NCBI GenBank assembly: GCA_016795065.1 | Contig: JAEUIU010000055.1 | Coordinates: 1-61,977 of the forward strand | DNA from: Phycisphaerae bacterium | GTDB lineage: Bacteria; Planctomycetota; Phycisphaerae; Phycisphaerales; SM1A02 | Direction of reading: 5' to 3' | DNA: 61,977 bases | Shown: positions 17,890 through 24,555 of the stretch, piece after piece | How positions within the stretch are numbered: the first letter of the stretch is position 1 | How the letters are laid out: every line of letters starts with the position of its first letter | Position numbers and translations under genes: made by a program | Notes under the pieces: generated by a model | What the model was told of the DNA's origin: nothing | Database searches by the model: none | The model's input: the letters and a program-made list of their open reading frames with translations, nothing else

Positions 17890-19947
17890 TTGACCGACGC
17901 AGACCGAACCACACGGACCGCGAAGCGACCGCTGCGAGGCTTCTCGTCAGCAACTTCTGACTCCTGTCATTCCCGTCATTCCCGTCGTGTCATGCCGCCT
18001 CCACGCGGCACGATTCGCCGCCACCAGTCTCTGCGACCACACCCGAGCAGACACCGAGCGTTCTCCTCCTCGAACGACGTGCCCCTCGAGTCCCACGTGC
18101 CTACCAATGTTTCCTCCTCCGCGTCTTCTTCAGCAACCTCCTCCGGAACCAGCTCGGGCGCTGCCTTGGCTTCGGCTTCAAAGCCGGCATCTCATCCGGC
18201 TGCAAGCCTCAGCCTGGGCTCTGCTCTGGTAACCGCAACGGGAAGCGCCACCGGCCAACCGGCTGGCGTCGCCGGATTGGCCCAGCGCATCGGGCAACAT
18301 CTCGGCGAGCGGATCGGAACACGCAAGTTCGGACTCTGGTTTGATCGGCAGACGACCCGCCTTCGGGTGGAAGGCGGGTCTCTGCTGGTCGACCTGGCGA
18401 CGCCCTATGTCGCCGAGTGGATCGGGCGGCACTTTGCTACGGAACTGGCCGAGGCCGCCCGCCGCACTCTCGGTGCGGAAGCGACGGTTTCACTCCGAGT
18501 GGCTCCGGAGGTCTTCGGACGCTCGGCTGACGAGGCCTCGTCGACCCAGGCCAGTTCGTCGTCCAACGGCAGCGGTTCGATCCCGGGCTCTTCGGGTGTT
18601 GGATCGGGTGTTGGCAGCGACAATCGGACCACACGACGCGGCTCGCCCAGCTTCGACCCCGATCGGGTCACGCTCCTCCCGCCGCCGCTGCGGCGACCGG
18701 GAGCAGAAGGCCGGCGAATCACCTTCCGCAAGCTCGATGAGTTCGTCTCGGGCCCGTCAAACCAGCTTGCCTTCGACGCAGCCCGGCGGCTGGCCGAGGG
18801 CGCCCCCGGAGCCACGCACCTTCTCTTCGTTCATGGCGATTGCGGCGTCGGCAAGACCCACCTGTTGCAGGGAATCTGCGACCGCCGCAGGGCCGTCGCA
18901 CCACGGGCCCACGTCCGCTACACCACCGCCGAGCAGTTCACCAACGAGTACCTCGCGGCCCTTCGGGAGGGCTCGTTGGAGGGCTTCCGCAAGTCGCTCC
19001 GTCGTCTGGACCTCCTCGCGATCGACGACATTCACTTCCTCTCCAACAAGACGGCGACCCAGAGTGAGTTCCTGCACACGATGGATGCGATCGATCTGGG
19101 CGGGGCCCGAATCGTCCTGGCCAGCGATGAGCATCCTCGCCAAATCAAGAAGTTCAGCCAGGCCCTGGTGAGTCGTTTCCTCTCCGGCATGGTGGTTCGG
19201 ATCGACCGTCCCGACCGGCAGACTCGGATCTCCCTGGTTCGCCGCCTGGCTCGCGATCGCGGTATCACTCTTCAGCCGGCAGCCGAGGAGATCGTCGCCA
19301 ACCGCTGCGTCGGCAGCGTGCGCGAGATCGAAGGGGCCTTGGCCCGACTCATGGCGTTCGCCTCCCTCGCCGGACCAGCCTGCGCAGCGGGTGCCCCGCC
19401 CATTGGACCGATCGAACCGGAGACGAGCGAGTCCGGCTCTGCCCCGCATGGCGAGTCCGATGTTCCCACCGACGCGGCCCACAGCCCCCAGGACGCCGTT
19501 CGGGTCCCCACCTCGACCGGACGCCGCATCACCGACATCGGTGCGTTGATCGCTGAGCGGGCCTTCGAGGACGAGGGTGCCAGCCGGCCGGCGGGCCCCA
19601 TCCGTATCACTGAGATCGTCGATCGGGTCTCGAGCCGCCTTGGCGTGGAACGCGAGGAGGTCATGGGCTCTGGCCGCCATCGCCGGGTTGTGCTGGCCCG
19701 GAGCATGGTTGTCTTCCTTGCCCGCGAGCTGACAACCCAAAGCTTCCCCGAGATCGCCCGTGCCCTCGGCCGCGACACCCACTCGACTGCCCACACGGCG
19801 GCCAAGCGGATCGAACAGATGCTGGCCGACGGTGAACGGGTCGAGGTCAGCGACCCGAGCTTGGCCGGTCCCGATGGAATGACCCCGCTGAAGGAACTGG
19901 TCGCCCAACTACGGCACGATGTCTTGCGATCGGCCCCCAGAATCTGA
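17890..19947 (+). CDS. dnaA: Chromosomal replication initiator DnaA with an internal insertion
   Basis: Origin-binding AAA+ ATPase. The frame opens with TTG at 17890 (685 residues). ATG at 17992 or GTG at 18079/18100 are also possible starts, because residues 1-110 are low complexity (Ser/Ala/Thr). Domain I is about 120-220. Domain III has Walker A GDCGVGKTH (about 316), Walker B LLAIDDIHFL (about 376-385) and an intact arginine-finger region. Domain IV is C-terminal; the usual GGRDHTTVxHA signature appears as LGRDTHSTAHTA. Between the AAA+ lid and domain IV is an extra Pro/Ser-rich insertion of about 85 residues (19370-19600). No dnaN follows; a HEAT protein is next. Confidence 0.92.
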   Translation: MTDADRTTRTAKRPLRGFSSATSDSCHSRHSRRVMPPPRGTIRRHQSLRPHPSRHRAFSSSNDVPLESHVPTNVSSSASSSATSSGTSSGAALASASKPASHPAASLSLGSALVTATGSATGQPAGVAGLAQRIGQHLGERIGTRKFGLWFDRQTTRLRVEGGSLLVDLATPYVAEWIGRHFATELAEAARRTLGAEATVSLRVAPEVFGRSADEASSTQASSSSNGSGSIPGSSGVGSGVGSDNRTTRRGSPSFDPDRVTLLPPPLRRPGAEGRRITFRKLDEFVSGPSNQLAFDAARRLAEGAPGATHLLFVHGDCGVGKTHLLQGICDRRRAVAPRAHVRYTTAEQFTNEYLAALREGSLEGFRKSLRRLDLLAIDDIHFLSNKTATQSEFLHTMDAIDLGGARIVLASDEHPRQIKKFSQALVSRFLSGMVVRIDRPDRQTRISLVRRLARDRGITLQPAAEEIVANRCVGSVREIEGALARLMAFASLAGPACAAGAPPIGPIEPETSESGSAPHGESDVPTDAAHSPQDAVRVPTSTGRRITDIGALIAERAFEDEGASRPAGPIRITEIVDRVSSRLGVEREEVMGSGRHRRVVLARSMVVFLARELTTQSFPEIARALGRDTHSTAHTAAKRIEQMLADGERVEVSDPSLAGPDGMTPLKELVAQLRHDVLRSAPRI

Positions 19948-20149
19948 CCGCCCCCAACACCAGAGGCCGTCGCGCCAGCGATTTCTCATCGCCTTCGCCA
20001 ACGCCGATGCGGAGCATGCGGCAGAGCCTACACTGCGGCTCTGTTCGATCGCCCGCCGCCGTGGCGACGCGACCGTTGCGCGACGGTGTTTCGCTCCCGG
20101 AGGTCCCTGCGCGTGCCCCATCACGTGACGAGGTTGCGAAGTCGGTCTC

Positions 20150-20186
20150 TAGCAGCCCGTGGCGAAAGTCACTTGGGCTGCGAGCC
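20150..20186 (+). repeat. Dispersed GCGAAAG hairpin element, copy 2
   Basis: AGCAGCCC, then GTGGCGAAAGTCAC, then TTGGGCTGCGAG: an inverted repeat with the same GCGAAAG apex and AGCAGCC arms as 14657-14694, in opposite orientation. It lies in the 291-base gap between dnaA and the next gene. Confidence 0.55.
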
Positions 20187-20238
20187 CAATGAGGGGCTCG
20201 GCTGGGCGGGCATCTGCGGCGTCGCCGCGATTCGCGTC

Positions 20239-21867
20239 ATGGGGGCACGCGTCGCGTGGGTCTCCACTCGCTTGTTGGGCGCGATGTCAGGCCTTTCGAT
20301 TGTTTTGGCCTCGAGCATTGTGCCTGTTGCACTCGGTGGTGCCGTCGTCGCGACGCTCGCTGACGCCTGCCACGCCCAGTACAAGGCCGCCGCTCCGTGG
20401 GACGCGGCGATTCGCGAGTTGCGGGTCGCTACCTCGGTCGCGCCCGACGGCTCACACCATCCGCGCCTCGTCGCGTTGCGACAGCTCCGCGACCCAACGC
20501 TCAAGCCGCTCTTCCAGTCCCTCGTTCAGGGGTCGCATTGGACGATCCAGATCGACGGCATCCTCGGTCTGGCCGAACTCGACCCCAAGGGCATGGTCGA
20601 TCCCTTCCTTCTCGGCCAACTGAAGGGCGAGAACGACCGGTCGACGGCGATTGGCGCGGCGTGCGGCCTGGACATGGTGGGCGTCGAACAGGCCCAGGCG
20701 ATGCTTGGCTGGGACGACCTCTCACCGCGCGATCGGATCCTCCTCCTGGCAGAACTCTTCCGTCGAGGCGGCACGCCCGATGTGGAGCGGATCAAGGCAT
20801 TGGTCGATCACCGCAACGATGAGGTGAGCGGTGTGGCGACGCTCCTTCTGGCGACCATCACCAAGGATCCGGCCCCCGTCGAGAAGTTCCGCACCCGCTT
20901 CGGTGCGCTCCAGCCTCGCGATCGAGGTCTCGTCTTGGGCTCCCTCGCCGACGCGGCCGCGCGGTTCCGACTGACGGGCGGTAGCGCGTTCCTGCATGGC
21001 TCATTGCAAGACGCGACCTTGGCGGCGGAAGCGAAATTCGCGGCCATCGCTTCGCTCCTGCAGGTGGAACCGGCCCTCGGTTACGCGGATTGGAAGCAGG
21101 CCGTCGAAGGCGATCCGAGTCAGGCGAGCCGGGTCCGGCTGGCCCTGCTCATCTTGGCGAGCGAACAGGACATGAGCGGCGCGAGCGCCGTCCGACTGCC
21201 TAAGGATGCCGGTGCCCCCTTGCGTCAGATTGCCGCTGGCGAGACGCTTGAGCCCCTGCTGGCGAAACTCGCCGATGCCATCGATGCTCTCGGCGGAGGC
21301 GCGGACGCGACAAAGGCGTTCCCCGCCTTGGTCCAGACGCGGCATCGCGCTGCCCTCAACGCAACACTCGATGTGGTGAAACGACTCGGTTCCGACGCCC
21401 AGCGGGCCACCTACGAGGCGTTCGCCGATCTGATCACCGGCGAGGATCGCACGACGCTTCCCAACGCCGTCGGCCAACTTGCCGTCGATGCCCTGAGCCG
21501 ACTCGGCGCACTGGATCCGGCCGCGGTCGGTGTGCGACTCGAGAAGGCCTCCGCCCGTGATGCCGAAGACGCACGCTTGCAAGAGCTTCTCCTCTTGGCC
21601 CTCCTGCAGACCAACACGAAGGAAGCGGCGACCGTGGCGATGAAGGCCCGTCCCACCGTCTCGCGCCGCGGGGCGGCGATGGCGCTTCTCCTTCACGCTC
21701 GTTTCGCCGAACGGCTGGAGAGGTCGGATGTCGATGAGCTCGGCGTGATCGCCTCCGGCGGTTGGTCGCTCGACCCGGGCCTCGAGATCCAAGCGGCGTG
21801 GCTCTACGCCCGACACAGCGGCCGCGCGGACGAGGCGATCGCGACCATCCTCAAGCCTTCGTCATGA
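20239..21867 (+). CDS. Exported alpha-helical repeat (HEAT-like) protein
   Basis: 542 residues from ATG at 20239. A hydrophobic N-terminus (about 12-42, MSGLSIVLASSIVPVALGGAVVA) looks like a signal peptide or anchor. The frame is open further upstream to 20086 but that part looks non-coding and contains a hairpin repeat. The remainder is a run of Ala/Leu-rich helical repeats, e.g. HPRLVALRQLRDPTLKPLFQSL and WTIQIDGILGLAELDPKG, typical of HEAT-like scaffolds. No catalytic motif is seen. It lies between dnaA and a DegT-fold gene. Confidence 0.65.
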   Translation: MGARVAWVSTRLLGAMSGLSIVLASSIVPVALGGAVVATLADACHAQYKAAAPWDAAIRELRVATSVAPDGSHHPRLVALRQLRDPTLKPLFQSLVQGSHWTIQIDGILGLAELDPKGMVDPFLLGQLKGENDRSTAIGAACGLDMVGVEQAQAMLGWDDLSPRDRILLLAELFRRGGTPDVERIKALVDHRNDEVSGVATLLLATITKDPAPVEKFRTRFGALQPRDRGLVLGSLADAAARFRLTGGSAFLHGSLQDATLAAEAKFAAIASLLQVEPALGYADWKQAVEGDPSQASRVRLALLILASEQDMSGASAVRLPKDAGAPLRQIAAGETLEPLLAKLADAIDALGGGADATKAFPALVQTRHRAALNATLDVVKRLGSDAQRATYEAFADLITGEDRTTLPNAVGQLAVDALSRLGALDPAAVGVRLEKASARDAEDARLQELLLLALLQTNTKEAATVAMKARPTVSRRGAAMALLLHARFAERLERSDVDELGVIASGGWSLDPGLEIQAAWLYARHSGRADEAIATILKPSS

Positions 21868-21937
21868 CCGACGGCGAACTCGCCTTCCGTCAGGTCCTGC
21901 CCCTGACCCTTCCCCTTTCGCGCCGGAGTCGCCGCTC

Positions 21938-23104
21938 GTGAGTGAGACCATCCCGCTCTTCCTGCCTGAGATCACCGAAGACGATCGGAATGCCGTCGAT
22001 CGGGTGCTTCGCCACCAACGGGTGGGGTTTGGTGACGCTACGCGCGAGTTCGAGGCCCTCTTCGCGGCCCGAGTCACTCGACCCTACGCGATCGCCACCG
22101 GCTCTCTTGGCACCGGGTTGCGCATTGCCCTCACCGGCTGCGGGATCGGCCCCGGCCACGAGGTCATCCTTCCTGCCTTCGCCCCGGTCGTGGTTGCGAA
22201 TGCTGTCGCCTTCACCGGCGCTCGACCCGTCTTCGCCGACGTCGACCCGCGCACGCTCAACGCCACCTCATCCACCGTCGAGCCGCTCGTCACCGAACGC
22301 ACACGGGCGATCGTCGCCAGCCCCAACTTCGGCAACCCGCACGGGGCCGACACGCTTGCACACCTCTGCACCAAGTTCGAGATTCCGCTCATCGAGAACG
22401 CGACCGAGATTCTCGGGTGCCTCCTCGGACGCGAGCCGTCAGGCCGCTTCGGGCGAATCGCCGTCTTTGGATTGCCCCCCAGTGGCGTCGTCTGCGGCGG
22501 CGACGGAGCGGTCCTCGTGACCCACGATGACATCTTGGCGAATGCTTGCCGTTCGCTCCGCGACGCGGGGCGGCCTTACGTCGATCCCGAGGAAGGGCTT
22601 CCGAGCGAGGTCGGACGGATCTACCAGCACGAGCGATTCGGTTTCGACAGCCGCCTCGACGAGTTGCGGGCGGCGCTGGCGGCCAGCCAGGTGCGCCGTC
22701 TGGACCGCACTATCGAACAGCGGGCCCGCATCGCCGAACGCTATGTTTGCCGGCTCGGCGGCATCCCTGACCTCATCCTGCCCACCATGCCCGACGGCTG
22801 CACCGTCGCCTGGCCGGGCTTCGTTGTGCGGCTCGCCGACACCTTCACGGCGGACGACCGCGACCTCATCATTCGGGGACTCCACCGCCACGACATCGGT
22901 GCGACCAATCCCTACCCGGTCGCCCCGCTCCTCCCCTTCTACGCGATGCGCTTCGGCAATCGGCCCGGCGACTTCCCCGTCGCCGAGCGCATCAGCGCCC
23001 GTTCGCTGGCCCTCCCCTTCCACCACGGGCTCGGCGAACGCGAGCTCGAACTCGTCTGCCAGACGCTGGAACTGATGATCAGGCGGCAGACGTTCAGGCG
23101 GTAG
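21938..23104 (+). CDS. DegT/DnrJ/EryC1/StrS-fold protein lacking PLP residues
   Basis: 388 residues from GTG; overall like sugar aminotransferases of the DegT family (fold type I PLP enzymes). Recognisable parts are PLFLPEITEDD at the start, the ATGSLGTGLRIAL helix, PAFAPVVVANAVAFTGARPVFADVD, and LALPFHHGLGERELE near the end. The key residues are missing. Where family members have SxPxNKxITTGEGG with the Schiff-base lysine, this protein has FGLPPSGVVCGGDG (Ser182-Gly183 at the lysine position). The PLP-nitrogen aspartate (normally LIEDAA) is Asn154 in LIENAT. The only lysine in the whole protein lies in LCTKFEIP. It is therefore probably not an aminotransferase. It could be a regulatory or binding paralogue, or a dehydratase-like derivative. 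Confidence 0.75.
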   Translation: MSETIPLFLPEITEDDRNAVDRVLRHQRVGFGDATREFEALFAARVTRPYAIATGSLGTGLRIALTGCGIGPGHEVILPAFAPVVVANAVAFTGARPVFADVDPRTLNATSSTVEPLVTERTRAIVASPNFGNPHGADTLAHLCTKFEIPLIENATEILGCLLGREPSGRFGRIAVFGLPPSGVVCGGDGAVLVTHDDILANACRSLRDAGRPYVDPEEGLPSEVGRIYQHERFGFDSRLDELRAALAASQVRRLDRTIEQRARIAERYVCRLGGIPDLILPTMPDGCTVAWPGFVVRLADTFTADDRDLIIRGLHRHDIGATNPYPVAPLLPFYAMRFGNRPGDFPVAERISARSLALPFHHGLGERELELVCQTLELMIRRQTFRR

Positions 23105-23130
23105 GTGCGAAACCAAGAAGCTACGCCGCG

Positions 23131-23219
23131 CTCCCCCGCGTTCGCGGGGGAGATGTCCGCGCAGCGGACAGAGGGGGCGGGCGCGAAACGGCGTTCCATG
23201 CAGCGCCCCCTCTGTCGCC
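23131..23219 (+). repeat. Structured intergenic repeat, copy 1
   Basis: An 89-base unit that begins CTCCCCCGCGTTCGCGGGGGAG (one hairpin), continues GATGTCCGCGCAGCGGACA (second hairpin) and then has arms GAGGGGGCG/CGCCCCCTC (third). A second copy starts 174 bases downstream. The layout resembles REP/MITE-like palindromic elements known from many bacteria. Confidence 0.8.
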
Positions 23220-23304
23220 TTCGGCGACATCTCCCCCGTCGCTGCGCGCCGAGGGAGAGCGGTGATCTCGGCGTCTCGGAGCCCCGGGCACTCGGCTCGC
23301 CGCC

Positions 23305-23393
23305 CTCCCCCGCGTTCGCGGGGGAGATGTCCGCGCAGCGGACAGAGGGGGCGGGCGCGGAGCGGCGTTCCTTGCAACGCCCCCTCTGTCGCC
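23305..23393 (+). repeat. Structured intergenic repeat, copy 2
   Basis: Same 89-base unit as at 23131, with about four base differences and the same orientation. Between the copies lies an inverted partial match (GCGACATCTCCCCCG at 23223-23237), so the region can form several alternative stems. Confidence 0.8.
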
Positions 23394-23481
23394 CTGAGCG
23401 ACCGCCGCCCGGCAGAGGCCTGTTCACGCGAAGAACCCAGGACCTCCTGCGACGACAGCACCGTGGCCCGGTAGGGGCGAC

Positions 23482-24555
23482 ATGCGCCATCAACTCTCCC
23501 TTCCGATCCGTGCCGCCAGATTGCTCGCCACCGTTTCCGTCGTCGCGACGATGGCGTTTGCGCCACCGCCCGCCGACACCGCCGGCGACAAGCTCCGCAC
23601 CGATGCTGCGGCCCTCGCGCCCCTGACCAATGAGCCCTTGGCGAAGGCATTCCTAGAAGCGACCCGCGACCTCCCCGTGATCGCGCCCCGCACCATCTGG
23701 CGCTCAGCCGACCGCTCGAAGGCGATCACCGACAGCGCGTATCAGGCCCTTCCCGAGGCGGAGCGGTCCCAGTACACCAAGCGCGACTGCGATGCGACGT
23801 TCTACTGGAACACGGGCTACGGCTCGCCGCTGGCGTACCTTCGGCCGATCGAGATCGCAGCAAGTCATGGGCTCAAGGACGTGCGCGGCAAGCGCATCGC
23901 CGACTTCGGCTTCGGCACGATCGGCCATGTGCGCTTGCTCGCTTCGCTCGGCGCCGACGTTCATGGGATAGACGTTGAACCGCTCTTCCAGGCCCTCTAC
24001 TCCGAGCCGGGCGATACGGGAACGGTCACGGGCCGCGAGGGCGTCGAGGGTTCGGCGTCGATCCACATCGGTCGCTGGCCTGCCGACGCAACGACCGCAC
24101 GCGACGTCGGTGGCGGCTATGACCTTCTCCTCTCGAAGAACACCCTCAAGCGCGGCTACATCCATCCTGCGCGCGAGGTCGATCCGAAGTTCCTTGTGCA
24201 TCTCGGGGTGGACGACGCGACGTTCCTCAAAAGCGTGCGCGACGCCCTGAAGCCGGGTGGCCTCTTCCTTCTCTACAACATCTGTCCCGCCCAGAACCCG
24301 CCTGACAAGCCTTACCTCCCGCATGCCGATGGCCAATGCCCCTGGGATCGCTCGGCGCTCGAGGCCGCGGGGTTCGAGGTGCTTGCGTACGACGTGCATG
24401 ACATCGAGGCGTTGCTCCCGATCTGGAAGGTCCTCGGATACGACGACGGTGCCGACGACGCGAAACTGCGGGCGAATCTCTTCGTGCGGTACACGGTCGC
24501 CCGACGGGTCAGCTCCCCCACGCTCCCAGCAGGATCGCCAGGTCCGGCGCGCTGA
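23482..24555 (+). CDS. Exported class I SAM-dependent methyltransferase-like protein
   Basis: 357 residues. The N-terminus looks like a signal peptide (arginines, then LLATVSVVATMAFAPPPADTA). A Rossmann methyltransferase core follows: motif I RIADFGFGTIGHVRLLASLG (about 135-154), acidic residue at the end of beta-2 in VHGIDVEP, and LKPGGLFLLYNIC for the post-motif region. A secreted enzyme would need SAM outside the cytoplasm, so either the signal is an anchor or the fold has another role. The last 14 residues run into the 3' end of the convergent gene (47-base overlap). Confidence 0.65.
   Translation: MRHQLSLPIRAARLLATVSVVATMAFAPPPADTAGDKLRTDAAALAPLTNEPLAKAFLEATRDLPVIAPRTIWRSADRSKAITDSAYQALPEAERSQYTKRDCDATFYWNTGYGSPLAYLRPIEIAASHGLKDVRGKRIADFGFGTIGHVRLLASLGADVHGIDVEPLFQALYSEPGDTGTVTGREGVEGSASIHIGRWPADATTARDVGGGYDLLLSKNTLKRGYIHPAREVDPKFLVHLGVDDATFLKSVRDALKPGGLFLLYNICPAQNPPDKPYLPHADGQCPWDRSALEAAGFEVLAYDVHDIEALLPIWKVLGYDDGADDAKLRANLFVRYTVARRVSSPTLPAGSPGPAR

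Noticed and set aside
23131..23393. CRISPR-like pair of repeats
   Set aside because: Only two 89-base units, each with internal hairpins; no spacer array and no cas genes.
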